Shown here: piece after piece, positions 8,023 to 18,494 of the stretch
Numbering within the stretch: the first letter of the stretch is position 1
Layout of the letters: every line of letters begins with the position of its first letter
NCBI RefSeq assembly: GCF_947504225.1
Contig: NZ_CANNGT010000003.1
Coordinates: forward strand, 120,288 to 184,287
Direction: 5' to 3'
From: Brumimicrobium ulvae
GTDB taxonomy: Bacteria > Bacteroidota > Bacteroidia > Flavobacteriales_D > Crocinitomicaceae
Length of the DNA: 64,000 bases
The notes under the pieces: generated by a model
Seen by the model: the letters and a program-made list of their open reading frames with translations, nothing else
The model's database searches: none
Told to the model about the DNA's origin: nothing
Position numbers and translations under genes: made by a program

Positions 8023-11000
8023 CTACTTTAGCAGATTTACATGCCCTACAAGCTCAATTCTTTCATCATTATACTTTTTCTTAAATTCAATTTTCCAAAC
8101 GTACACTCCTTCTTTTACAATAGTGTTGTTGTCTACACCATAAGTTCCATCCCATCCATAGGCAGCGTTTTGACTTTCAAAAATCAACTCTCCCCAACGG
8201 TTGAATATCTTCAAGTTGTAATCTTGAGGATCAAAACCTGACGAGAACACTGGTTTAAAGGTTTCGTTATACTTATTTCCATCTGGTGTAAATGTGTTTG
8301 GAACATAGTAAATTAAGTCTTCGATGAATGGTAACTTTACATACGCTGAATCAGGACATCCTAACTCACTGTATGCGATGAGCTGAATTTCGTAAGCATC
8401 TTCTCCATCCTCTTCTACTGAATAAGTGTGAATTGGATTGTTTTCAGTACTTGTTTCTCCATCTCCGAAACTCCAATCGTATGTTTCCGCGCCAATTGAA
8501 CCATTTACAAATGTAGCTTCATCATTCATGTTTGAAAGTTGACCTGGTTCAACTGTAAAGTCAGCAATTGGATAGTTATCAATACAGATATAATTGTTTA
8601 ATGTTAAGTCACTCACACATCCGTTAACTGATTCAACCTCTAAGTTAACATCATAACATCCTGGATTTGTAAATGTGTAATTAATGTCACATCCATCGAT
8701 TTGCATCCCTTCAATTGTGAATTGACAATCAGCAGCTCCAGGTGTTAAACTCACCAAGTTAACTTCTAAAGGCGTGCAACCTTCGGTAACATCAGCTTCG
8801 AATAAAACCTCTGGATTTTCGTTTACTGTTACGTCAACTTGGTCTGAAGCTTCACAACCAAACGCAGAGGTTCCAACTACTGAATAAGTTATGGTTCCTA
8901 CGCTTGGTGTAAATGGAGTTCCGTCAGTCACCCCATTATCCCACACATAAGTAGCAGCTCCACTTCCTTGTAAGGTAACTTGTGTTCCGTCACATACTTC
9001 AACATCATTTCCAGCAGAAACTGTTGGTGTTGGGTGTACCAATACTGAAACAACATCTGAAGAAAAGCAATTGGCTATTTCTGCAGTAACAGTATAATTC
9101 GTTGTTCCTACCGGGGAAACAAACCCTACTCCATCCGTCACTCCATTGTCCCAAGTAATTGTTGCTCCATCTGGATTAACAGCTGTTAATGTAACAGTCT
9201 CTCCTTCACAAACTTCTTGATCAACTCCTGCGTCAATAGTTGGAGCATTTGGATCCGTAAGGGTCATCGTTACATTTTCTGTGGTGTTACAAGATGGACA
9301 GTCTGCATCGGATACGGTATAATCTATATAAGATCCTGCTGTTAATCCTGTAACTATAAATTCTCCTGCTGCATCTGTTGTGATGTTGGTATTCGCTCCT
9401 CCATCATAACTGAAGATATAGTCTGTGTTTGCATTTAAACCTGAGATGGTAATTGTTCCGTCATTACCACCACATGTTGTTGGGTCAGTACTTGAAACTG
9501 TAAATGTCGGAGTATAGGAATCTACAGTAATTGTATGTGTTACATTAATGCTGTTTCCACAGTCATCTGTCACGCTATAAACACGTGTAATGACTTCTCC
9601 GTTACATGTGTTGTTGTTTGAACTTTCTGATACAAACGCAACTGTTGGATTTACCGTACAGTTATCTGCTGCATCTGTAACCACTGAAACATCAACTGGT
9701 GGAACATCTGTTAAACACTCTACTGTTACTGGTACTGGATTACTTGCTGTTGGATTCGTATCATCATTAATCGTAATTGTTTGCATCACATCTATGTTAT
9801 TTCCACAGTCGTCAGCGATGTTATACGTTCTGGTGATTACCTCAGGACAAGTATTCCCGTCTGAGACATCACTTACGTGAGTTACAGTTGGAGTAACAGT
9901 ACAGTTATCAGCTTCATCTGTAATTAAGGTAACATCTGCTGCTGGAACATCTCCGATACATTGAACTGTTAAATCAGCTGGTGCTGTTCCGGTTGGATTA
10001 ATGTCATCATTAATCGTAATGGTTTGAACTACGTCGATGTTGTTTCCACAGTCATCTGCAATGTTGTAGGTTCTTGTGATTACCTCAGGACAAGTATTCC
10101 CGTCTGAGACATCACTTACGTGAGTCACAATTGGATTTACTGTACAGTTATCTGCTTCATCCGTAATTAAGGTTACATCTGCTGCAGGAACATCTCCGAC
10201 ACACTGAACTGTTAAATCAGCTGGTGCTGTTCCTGTTGGCGCTATATCATCATTAATCGTAATCGTTTGAACTACGTCGATGTTGTTCCCACAGTCGTCA
10301 GCGATGTTATACGTTCTGGTGATTATCTCAGGACAAGTATTCCCGTCTGAGACATCACTTACGTGAGTTACAGTTGGAGTAACAGTACAGTTATCTGCTT
10401 CATCTGTAATTAAGGTAACATCTGCTGCTGGAACATCTCCGATACATTGAACTGTTAAATCAGCTGGTGCTGTTCCGGTTGGATTAATGTCATCATTAAT
10501 CGTAATCGTTTGAACTACGTCGATGTTGTTTCCACAATCATCTGCAATGTTGTAGGTTCTTGTGATTACCTCAGGACAAGTATTCCCGTCGGAAACATCA
10601 CTTACGTGAGTCACAATTGGATTTACTGTACAGTTATCTGCTTCATCTGTAATTAAGGTTACATCTGCTGCTGGCACATCTCCGATACACTGAACTGTTA
10701 AATCAGCTGGTGCTGTTCCTGTTGGATTAATATCATCATTAATCGTAATGGTTTGAACTACGTCGATGTTGTTTCCACAATCATCTGCAATGTTGTAGGT
10801 TCTTGTGATTACCTCAGGACAAGTATTCCCGTCGGAAACATCACTTACGTGAGTTACAGTTGGAGTAACAGTACAGTTATCTGCTTCATCTGTAATTAAG
10901 GTAACATCTGCTGCTGGAACATCTCCGATACATTGAACTGTTAAATCAGCTGGTGCTGTTCCGGTTGGATTAATATCATCATTAATCGTAATTGTTTGAA

Positions 11001-14000
11001 CTACGTCGACGTTGTTTCCACAATCATCTGCGATGTTGTAGGTTCTTGTGATTACCTCAGGACAAGTATTTCCATCTGAAACATCACTTACGTGAGTTAC
11101 AGTTGGATTTACTGTACAGTTGTCTGCTTCGTCAGTAATCAAGGTAACATCTGCTGCTGGAACATCTCCGATACATTGAACTGTTAAATCAGCTGGTGCT
11201 GTTCCGGTTGGATTCGTATTATCATTAATCGTAATCGTTTGAACTACGTCGATGTTGTTTCCACAATCATCTGCGATGTTGTAGGTTCTTGTGATTACCT
11301 CAGGACAAGTATTCCCGTCTGAGACATCACTTACGTGAGTCACAATTGGATTTACTGTACAGTTATCTGCTTCATCCGTAATTAAGGTTACATCTGCTGC
11401 AGGAACATCTCCGATACACTGAACTGTTAAATCAGCTGGTGCTGTTCCAGTTGGCGCTATTAAATCATTGATGGTAATGGTTTGTGTACACGTTACGGTC
11501 ACTCCACAAGTATCTGCTACTTGGTAAGTTCTCGTAACTACCTCTGGACAAGTATTTCCATCTGACACTTCACTTAATAAAGTAAATGAAGCTGGATCAA
11601 CCGCCGCCCCATTTGCTGGAATCGTCACTGAACCACCCGCTGTTATGAAGGCATTATAATCTGCATACGCGGGTTGTTCTGTAATATCACAAGTGGCTGT
11701 TAAAGCACCTGGACATGTTAATCCTGTTATAGAAGGCGTAACTGTGATGGTCATTTGATCAGAGTTTGTACACCCTGCCAAGTTCGCTGTAACCGTGTAA
11801 GTTGTTGTTCCTACTGGAGGGGTAAAGGCTGCTCCATCGGTTACTCCATTGTCCCAAGTAACTGTTGCTCCATCTGGGTTAATGGCATTAAGCGTTGTTG
11901 TCGCTCCTTCACATAGTACCTGATCGGCTCCCGCATCGATTGCTGGTGGATTTGGATCTGTAAGGGTCATCGTTACATTCTCTGTGGTGTTACACGCTGG
12001 ACAGTCTACATCTGACACGGTATAATCTGTATAAGATCCTGCTGGCAATCCTGTAATTACATATTCTCCTGCTGCATCTGTGGTGATGTTAGCGTCTGCT
12101 CCTCCATCATAACTGAAGATATAATCAGTGTTTGCATTTAAACCTGAGATAGTAATTGTTCCGTCACTTGCTCCACATGCTGTTGGGTCAGTACTTGAAA
12201 CTGTAAATGTCGGAGTGTATGAATCTACAGTAATTGTATGTGTTACATTAATGCTGTTTCCACAGTCATCTGTCACGCTATAAATACGTGTAATAACTTC
12301 TCCGTTACATGTGTTGTTGTCTGAACTTTCTGATACAAATGTAACTGTTGGGTTTACCGTACAGTTATCTGCTGCATCTGTAACCACAGTAACTGCAACT
12401 GGTGGAACATCTGTTAAACATTCTACCGTGACCGGCGCTGGGTTACTTGCTGTTGGGTTGGTATTATCATCAATCGTAATCGTTTGAACTACGTCGACGT
12501 TGTTTCCACAATCATCTGCGATGTTGTAGGTTCTTGTGATTACCTCAGGACAAGTATTCCCGTCTGAGACATCACTTACGTGAGTCACAATTGGATTTAC
12601 TGTACAGTTGTCTGCTTCGTCAGTAATCAAGGTAACATCTGCTGCTGGAACATCTCCGATACATTGAACTGTTAAATCAGCTGGTGCTGTTCCGGTTGGA
12701 TTCGTATTATCATTAATCGTAATGGTTTGAACTACGTCGATGTTGTTCCCACAGTCATCTGCAATGTTGTAGGTTCTTGTGATTACCTCAGGACAAGTAT
12801 TCCCGTCGGAAACATCACTTACGTGAGTTACAGTTGGAGTAACAGTACAGTTATCTGCTTCGTCAGTAATTAAGGTTACATCTGCTGCTGGAACATCTCC
12901 GATACATTGAACTGTTAGGTCAGCTGGTGCTGTTCCGGTTGGCGCTATTAAATCATTGATGGTAATGGTTTGTGTACACGTTACGGTCACTCCACAAGTA
13001 TCTGCTACTTGGTAAGTTCTCGTAACTACCTCTGGACAAGTATTTCCATCTGACACTTCACTTAATAAAGTAAATGAAGCTGGATCAACCGCCGCCCCAT
13101 TTGCTGGAATCGTCACTGAACCACCCGCTGTTATGAAGGCATTATAATCTGCATACGCGGGTTGTTCTGTAATATCACAAGTGGCTGTTAAAGCACCTGG
13201 ACATGTTAATCCTGTTATAGAAGGCGTAACTGTGATGGTCATATGATCAGAGTTTGTACACCCTGCCAAGTTCGCTGTAACCGTGTAAGTTGTTGTTCCT
13301 ACTGGAGGGGTAAAGGCTGCTCCATCGGTTACTCCATTGTCCCAAGTAACTGTTGCTCCATCTGGATTAATGGCATTAAGCGTTGTTGTCGCTCCTTCAC
13401 ATAGTACCTGATCGGCTCCCGCATCGATTGCTGGTGGATTTGGATCTGTAAGGGTCATCGTTACATTCTCTGTGGTGTTACACGCTGGACAGTCTACATC
13501 TGACACGGTATAATCTGTATAAGATCCTGCTGGCAACCCTGTAATTACATATTCTCCTGCTGCATCTGTGGTGATGTTAGCGTCTGCTCCTCCATCATAA
13601 CTGAAGATATAATCAGTGTTTGCATTCAAACCTGAGATGGTAATTGTTCCGTCACTTGCTCCACATGCTGTTGGGTCAGTACTTGAAACTGTAAATGTCG
13701 GAGTGTATGAATCTACAGTAATTGTATGTGTTACATTAATGCTGTTTCCACAGTCATCTGTCACGCTATAAATACGTGTAATAACTTCTCCGTTACATGT
13801 GTTGTTGTCTGAACTTTCTGATACAAATGCAACTGTTGGGTTTACCGTACAGTTATCTGCTGCATCTGTAACCACTGAAACATCAACTGGTGGAACATCT
13901 GTTAAACATTCTACTGTTACTGGTGCTGGGTTACTTGCTGTTGGGTTGGTATTATCATCAATCGTAATCGTTTGAACTACATCAATGTTGTTTCCACAGT

Positions 14001-17000
14001 CATCTGCAATGTTGTAGGTTCTTGTGATTACCTCAGGACAAGTATTCCCATCTGAGACATCACTTACGTGAGTCACAATTGGATTTACTGTACAGTTATC
14101 TACTTCATCCGTAATTAAGGTTACATCTGCTGCTGGAACATCTCCGATACATTGAACTGTTAGGTCAGCTGGTGCTGTTCCGGTTGGATTCGTATTATCA
14201 TCAATAGTAATCGTTTGAACTACGTCAGTGCTATTACCGCAATCATCCGTAATTCTATACGTTCTTGTAATTACCTCAGGACAAGTATTCCCATCTGAGA
14301 CATCACTTACGTGAGTCACAATTGGATTTACTGTACAGTTATCTGCTTCATCCGTAATTAAGGTTACATCTGCTGCTGGCACATCTCCGATACATTGAAC
14401 TGTTAGGTCAGCTGGTGCTGTTCCGGTTGGCGCTATTAAATCATTGATGGTAATGGTTTGTGTACACGTTACGGTCACTCCACAAGTATCTGCTACTTGG
14501 TAAGTTCTCGTAACTACCTCTGGACAAGTATTTCCATCTGACACTTCACTTAATAAAGTAAATGAAGCTGGATCAACCGCCGCCCCATTTGCTGGAATCG
14601 TCACTGAACCACCCGCTGTTATGAAGGCATTATAATCTGCATACGCGGGTTGTTCTGTAATATCACAAGTGGCTGTTAAAGCACCTGGACAAGTTAATCC
14701 TGTAATAGAAGGCGTAACTGTTATGGTCATTTGGTCAGAATTTGTACATCCTGCCAAGTTCGCTGTAACCGTGTAAGTTGTTGTTCCTACTGGAGGGGTA
14801 AATGCTGCTCCATCGGTTACTCCATTGTCCCAAGTAACTGTTGCTCCATCTGGATTAATGGCATTAAGGGTTGTTGTCGCTCCTTCACAAAGCACCTGGT
14901 CCACTCCCGCATTAATTGCTGGTGGATTTGGGTCTGTAAGGGTCATGGTTACATTTTCTGTGGTGTTACACGCTGGACAGTCTACATCGGATACGGTATA
15001 ATCTGTATAAGATCCTGCTGGCAATCCTGTAATTACATATTCTCCTGCTGCATCTGTTGTGATGTTGGTATTCGCTCCTCCATCATAACTAAAGATATAG
15101 TCAGTGTTTGCATTCAAACCAGAGATAGTAATTGTTCCGTCACTTGCTCCACATGCTGTTGGGTCAGTACTTGAAACTGTAAATGTCGGAGTGTATGAAT
15201 CTACAGTAATTGTATGTGTTACATTAATGCTGTTTCCACAGTCATCTGTCACGCTATAAATACGTGTAATAACTTCTCCGTTACATGTGTTGTTGTCTGA
15301 ACTTTCTGATACAAATGCAACTGTTGGGTTTACCGTACAGTTATCTGCTGCATCTGTAACCACAGTAACTGCAACTGGTGGAACATCTGTTAAACATTCT
15401 ACCGTGACCGGCGCTGGGTTACTTGCTGTTGGGTTGGTATTATCATCAATCGTAATCGTTTGAACTACGTCGACGTTGTTTCCACAATCATCTGCGATGT
15501 TGTAGGTTCTTGTGATTACCTCAGGACAAGTACTCCCGTCTGAGACATCGCTTACGTGAGTCACAATTGGATTTACTGTACAGTTATCTGCTTCATCCGT
15601 AATTAAGGTGACATCTGCTGCAGGAACATCTCCGATACATTGCACTGTTAAATCAGCTGGTGCGGTTCCGGTTGGGTTCGTATCATCATTAATCGTAATC
15701 GTTTGAACTACGTCGATGTTGTTCCCACAATCATCTGCGATGTTGTAGGTTCTTGTGATTACCTCAGGACAAGTATTTCCGTCGGAGACATCACTTACGT
15801 GAGTTACAGTTGGAGTAACAGTACAGTTATCAGCTTCATCTGTAATTAAGGTAACATCTGCTGCTGGAACATCTCCGATACATTGCACTGTTAGGTCAGC
15901 TGGTGCTGTTCCGGTTGGATTCGTATTATCATCAATAGTAATCGTTTGATCCACGTCAGTGCTATTACCGCAATCATCCGTAATTCTATACGTTCTTGTA
16001 ATTACCTCAGGACAAGTATTTCCGTCTGAGACATCACTTACGTGAGTTACAGTTGGTGTAACAGTACAGTTATCAGCTTCATCCGTAATAAAGGTTACAT
16101 CTGCTGCCGGCACATCTCCGATACATTGCACTGTTAGGTCAGCTGGTGCGGTTCCGGTTGGATTCGTATTATCATCAATAGTAATCGTTTGATCCACGTC
16201 AGTGCTATTACCGCAATCATCCGTAATTCTATACGTTCTTGTAATTACCTCAGGACAAGTATTTCCGTCTGAGACATCACTTACGTGAGTTACAGTTGGT
16301 GTAACAGTACAGTTATCAGCTTCATCCGTAATTAGTGCCACATTTGCGGCAGGTACATCACCAATACATTGAACTGTTAAATTCGCTGGAGCCGTTCCTG
16401 TAGGTGGAATAATATCATTAATGGTGATGGTTTGCGTACACGTTTCTGTATTTCCACAATCATCTTCAATTTGATAAGTACGCGTAATCACCTCAGGACA
16501 TGTATTTCCATCAGAAACCTCACTAAGCAAAGTAAAAGTAGCGGGAAGCACTGAAGCCCCTCCAGTTGTAGAAGCTGAGCCACCTGCCGCTTGGAAAGCC
16601 GCAAAGTTTGCATAAGCAGGTTGTTCAGAAATATCACACACTGCAGTTAAAGCAGGTGGACAATTTATGGTTAGCACTGCATTAATTATTGTAATTGTAA
16701 ATGATGTTTCATTTTCACAAAACGGAGCTACAGTAGCTCTATCATAAATATATAAAGTAGTTGTTGCAGAAATCACATCACCAGGATTGTATTGCGTACC
16801 CGTACCATTCATTCCTGTATAATACGCTTCATTCCCTGTCAAATTAACACCTGTAATTGCAGGCAGTGTATAAGGGCTACATTGAGTTACATCAGCAACA
16901 GGGTCGATCACTGGAGAAGGATCTACAGTAATACATACCGTTGTATCATAGTCACATCCAAAATTATCTGTTACTTCAAAAGTATAACATGCATTACCTG

Positions 17001-18456
17001 TTGAAGTAGGTTCAACAGTAATAGGATTTGTACCACCAACTATTGTAGGGTCAGCTTGCCATCCTTCAGTAACAATTGTCGGTGTAAATGTAATTGCGGG
17101 TGGCAGAATAGCTGGATCGAAGTTCAGGCTCCAGTCAAAAATGAATCCGTTATCACTTCCCAAATGGTCTGTAATAATTAAGGTCCAGTCTCCATTTAAA
17201 TCGCAACCTATCAATCCTCCCATAGAGTTTGCAGACTCATATGAACCAGCTGGCAAACTTACACCACCAGTTCCGTTAGCGACTAGTGTTCCATTTGTAG
17301 CTGTTGGATCAAAACAGTAATTGTATCCTACCCCTTGAACCGTAGGTTGCCCATCATCATCAACAGGTTCTCCAAGAAATGTACTAGACCCTCCAGGATA
17401 ATCTTTTAAAGAAACAGTCTGCCCGTTTGGACATTCAATAACGATATCTAAATCTCCCAAATAAGAATGTTCAATATCAAGACATATAGATACAATATCA
17501 CTAATGTTGGTAACAGATTGAGTTGCTCCATAGCAATCTATATTAACACTCGTTTCATAAGAAACTCCAGAGCCATCTGGTAGAGATATAGGTGGAAAAT
17601 TAGGTTGATCACATGTTTTTTCATAAGTTACAGGAGTAACCACACCGTTAAAACTTGCTTGTTCCCCCAAACATATAGGGTCTGGATTTCCTATAGTACC
17701 AGAGAAATTTGGTGTTGTAGAAACTCGGATTTCTTGATCTATATCATTAGCGTTAGAACAACCTTGGACATCTTCAATTTCAAGCTGTACAATATATGCA
17801 CCCTCAGTTGTATAAGTATGTGTAACACTTTGTCCCACAATAGCAGGGCCATCTTGCGTGCTCCATGTAAAGGTAGAAGTCGCATCAGATTGTGCGTAGG
17901 AGGTATTATTATCTGGATAAACTCCAGTTCCATTCATGGTTACTGCAGTCCCTTGACAGATTCTAATAATTCCATCTCCATCAGGAGCAGGAGAAAAAAT
18001 TGCGTTCGCAATAACATCCTGACAAGGTTGAGTACAAGCGATGTTAGCACTCCAACCGGCATTATTCACAGACCCATCAGATGTAAAAACAAAAGTCAAA
18101 CACCCAGAAGCATTACTTGTCGTTGCAGCAACAAAGCCTGGACCTGTGGTTCCTGTATAAGATCCTAATGTAGGAGCAGCGGTACTATTTCCGTCATAAA
18201 TCGTCAACATATCCCAGCTGTTCTCACTATCGAAAAACGTAAAATCTGCTGTTAACTTCCCTCCATTATCTGGACAGATGGTATAGGTCAAATTTTCACT
18301 ACCACTATAACCCCCTCCATTTCCTCCGGAGTCATAAAAGGTACCACTACATGTTGAAATAGAACCCCCATTGGTCATATTGTAATTTTGCGCTTGTAGG
18401 ATATTCATTCCTAAAAATAGGAACAGCAATGTCATTGCTAATTTAGCATGTTTCAT
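8023..18456 (-). CDS. Giant repetitive cell-surface protein, HYR-like repeats, T9SS type B C-terminus
   Basis: 3477 residues with a signal peptide (MKHAKLAMTLLFLFLGMNILQAQ). Order of parts: a CUB-like domain (~24-140), a PKD-like domain (~145-245), a proprotein-convertase P-like domain (~275-450), and Ig-like linkers. Fifteen copies of an 81-residue HYR-like unit (from residue 686; TGTAPADLTVQC...) come in blocks of 4, 2, 2 and 7. Each block is followed by a copy of a 334-residue super-unit, the last one divergent. The tail holds further Ig/PKD-like domains and a gliding-motility-associated C-terminal domain (NTFTPDGNKYNE, IFNRWGELIFES, GVYVWKIEFK). Each HYR-like unit has four Cys (QC, NC, TCP, DC), suggesting disulfide-stapled domains. 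Export through Sec then T9SS to the surface and an adhesive or matrix role are inference. The gene is intact despite its repetitiveness. A small secreted protein gene lies 38 bases upstream on the same strand. Confidence 0.93.
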   Translation of the reverse strand: MKHAKLAMTLLFLFLGMNILQAQNYNMTNGGSISTCSGTFYDSGGNGGGYSGSENLTYTICPDNGGKLTADFTFFDSENSWDMLTIYDGNSTAAPTLGSYTGTTGPGFVAATTSNASGCLTFVFTSDGSVNNAGWSANIACTQPCQDVIANAIFSPAPDGDGIIRICQGTAVTMNGTGVYPDNNTSYAQSDATSTFTWSTQDGPAIVGQSVTHTYTTEGAYIVQLEIEDVQGCSNANDIDQEIRVSTTPNFSGTIGNPDPICLGEQASFNGVVTPVTYEKTCDQPNFPPISLPDGSGVSYETSVNIDCYGATQSVTNISDIVSICLDIEHSYLGDLDIVIECPNGQTVSLKDYPGGSSTFLGEPVDDDGQPTVQGVGYNYCFDPTATNGTLVANGTGGVSLPAGSYESANSMGGLIGCDLNGDWTLIITDHLGSDNGFIFDWSLNFDPAILPPAITFTPTIVTEGWQADPTIVGGTNPITVEPTSTGNACYTFEVTDNFGCDYDTTVCITVDPSPVIDPVADVTQCSPYTLPAITGVNLTGNEAYYTGMNGTGTQYNPGDVISATTTLYIYDRATVAPFCENETSFTITIINAVLTINCPPALTAVCDISEQPAYANFAAFQAAGGSASTTGGASVLPATFTLLSEVSDGNTCPEVITRTYQIEDDCGNTETCTQTITINDIIPPTGTAPANLTVQCIGDVPAANVALITDEADNCTVTPTVTHVSDVSDGNTCPEVITRTYRITDDCGNSTDVDQTITIDDNTNPTGTAPADLTVQCIGDVPAADVTFITDEADNCTVTPTVTHVSDVSDGNTCPEVITRTYRITDDCGNSTDVDQTITIDDNTNPTGTAPADLTVQCIGDVPAADVTLITDEADNCTVTPTVTHVSDVSDGNTCPEVITRTYNIADDCGNNIDVVQTITINDDTNPTGTAPADLTVQCIGDVPAADVTLITDEADNCTVNPIVTHVSDVSDGSTCPEVITRTYNIADDCGNNVDVVQTITIDDNTNPTASNPAPVTVECLTDVPPVAVTVVTDAADNCTVNPTVAFVSESSDNNTCNGEVITRIYSVTDDCGNSINVTHTITVDSYTPTFTVSSTDPTACGASDGTITISGLNANTDYIFSYDGGANTNITTDAAGEYVITGLPAGSYTDYTVSDVDCPACNTTENVTMTLTDPNPPAINAGVDQVLCEGATTTLNAINPDGATVTWDNGVTDGAAFTPPVGTTTYTVTANLAGCTNSDQMTITVTPSITGLTCPGALTATCDITEQPAYADYNAFITAGGSVTIPANGAAVDPASFTLLSEVSDGNTCPEVVTRTYQVADTCGVTVTCTQTITINDLIAPTGTAPADLTVQCIGDVPAADVTLITDEADNCTVNPIVTHVSDVSDGNTCPEVITRTYRITDDCGNSTDVVQTITIDDNTNPTGTAPADLTVQCIGDVPAADVTLITDEVDNCTVNPIVTHVSDVSDGNTCPEVITRTYNIADDCGNNIDVVQTITIDDNTNPTASNPAPVTVECLTDVPPVDVSVVTDAADNCTVNPTVAFVSESSDNNTCNGEVITRIYSVTDDCGNSINVTHTITVDSYTPTFTVSSTDPTACGASDGTITISGLNANTDYIFSYDGGADANITTDAAGEYVITGLPAGSYTDYTVSDVDCPACNTTENVTMTLTDPNPPAIDAGADQVLCEGATTTLNAINPDGATVTWDNGVTDGAAFTPPVGTTTYTVTANLAGCTNSDHMTITVTPSITGLTCPGALTATCDITEQPAYADYNAFITAGGSVTIPANGAAVDPASFTLLSEVSDGNTCPEVVTRTYQVADTCGVTVTCTQTITINDLIAPTGTAPADLTVQCIGDVPAADVTLITDEADNCTVTPTVTHVSDVSDGNTCPEVITRTYNIADDCGNNIDVVQTITINDNTNPTGTAPADLTVQCIGDVPAADVTLITDEADNCTVNPIVTHVSDVSDGNTCPEVITRTYNIADDCGNNVDVVQTITIDDNTNPTASNPAPVTVECLTDVPPVAVTVVTDAADNCTVNPTVTFVSESSDNNTCNGEVITRIYSVTDDCGNSINVTHTITVDSYTPTFTVSSTDPTACGASDGTITISGLNANTDYIFSYDGGADANITTDAAGEYVITGLPAGSYTDYTVSDVDCPACNTTENVTMTLTDPNPPAIDAGADQVLCEGATTTLNAINPDGATVTWDNGVTDGAAFTPPVGTTTYTVTANLAGCTNSDQMTITVTPSITGLTCPGALTATCDITEQPAYADYNAFITAGGSVTIPANGAAVDPASFTLLSEVSDGNTCPEVVTRTYQVADTCGVTVTCTQTITINDLIAPTGTAPADLTVQCIGDVPAADVTLITDEADNCTVNPIVTHVSDVSDGNTCPEVITRTYNIADDCGNNIDVVQTITINDNTNPTGTAPADLTVQCIGDVPAADVTLITDEADNCTVNPTVTHVSDVSDGNTCPEVITRTYNIADDCGNNVDVVQTITINDDINPTGTAPADLTVQCIGDVPAADVTLITDEADNCTVTPTVTHVSDVSDGNTCPEVITRTYNIADDCGNNIDVVQTITINDDINPTGTAPADLTVQCIGDVPAADVTLITDEADNCTVNPIVTHVSDVSDGNTCPEVITRTYNIADDCGNNIDVVQTITINDDINPTGTAPADLTVQCIGDVPAADVTLITDEADNCTVTPTVTHVSDVSDGNTCPEIITRTYNIADDCGNNIDVVQTITINDDIAPTGTAPADLTVQCVGDVPAADVTLITDEADNCTVNPIVTHVSDVSDGNTCPEVITRTYNIADDCGNNIDVVQTITINDDINPTGTAPADLTVQCIGDVPAADVTLITDEADNCTVTPTVTHVSDVSDGNTCPEVITRTYNIADDCGNNIDVMQTITINDDTNPTASNPVPVTVECLTDVPPVDVSVVTDAADNCTVNPTVAFVSESSNNNTCNGEVITRVYSVTDDCGNSINVTHTITVDSYTPTFTVSSTDPTTCGGNDGTITISGLNANTDYIFSYDGGANTNITTDAAGEFIVTGLTAGSYIDYTVSDADCPSCNTTENVTMTLTDPNAPTIDAGVDQEVCEGETVTLTAVNPDGATITWDNGVTDGVGFVSPVGTTNYTVTAEIANCFSSDVVSVLVHPTPTVSAGNDVEVCDGTQVTLQGSGAATYVWDNGVTDGTPFTPSVGTITYSVVGTSAFGCEASDQVDVTVNENPEVLFEADVTEGCTPLEVNLVSLTPGAADCQFTIEGMQIDGCDINYTFTNPGCYDVNLEVESVNGCVSDLTLNNYICIDNYPIADFTVEPGQLSNMNDEATFVNGSIGAETYDWSFGDGETSTENNPIHTYSVEEDGEDAYEIQLIAYSELGCPDSAYVKLPFIEDLIYYVPNTFTPDGNKYNETFKPVFSSGFDPQDYNLKIFNRWGELIFESQNAAYGWDGTYGVDNNTIVKEGVYVWKIEFKKKYNDERIELVGHVNLLK
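9751..11451 (-). repeat. Seven tandem 243-bp units (HYR-like copies 9-15)
   Basis: Seven consecutive 81-codon units without interruption. The last five alternate between two sequence types around the second Cys (TVTPTV and TVNPIV), which gives a 486-base higher-order period. Frame is preserved throughout. Confidence 0.9.
10966..15429 (-). repeat. Three tandem 1488-bp macro-repeats within the giant gene
   Basis: Units are 13942-15429, 12454-13941 and 10966-12453 (gene order). Each has one 334-codon super-unit plus two 81-codon HYR-like units. The landmark GGCGCTATTAAATC recurs at 11453, 12941 and 14429, exactly 1488 bases apart. Long stretches are identical, and the second and third units are closer to each other than to the first. 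Lengths are exact multiples of three, so copy-number change would keep the frame. Confidence 0.93.
15430..16401 (-). repeat. Four tandem 243-bp units (HYR-like copies 1-4)
   Basis: This is the N-terminal-most HYR block. Copies 1 and 2 carry the YRITDDCGNSTDVDQ variant, and copies 3 and 4 the YNIADDCGNN variant that dominates the rest of the gene. Copy 1 (APANL, AANVALIT) is the most divergent, as expected for the edge of an array that evolves by unequal exchange. Confidence 0.88.
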
Positions 18457-18494
18457 ATAAAAGTTTTAGCTTTAGTAGTTTTGTAAAAGATGGC

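Noticed and set aside
14731-15174. Plus-strand frame within the giant gene
   Set aside because: Cys/Ile-rich shadow of the repetitive coding strand with no start context and no homology.
17605-18168. 187-codon plus-strand frame opposite the 5' part of the giant gene
   Set aside because: Antisense shadow; the minus-strand signal peptide and domain structure are clear.
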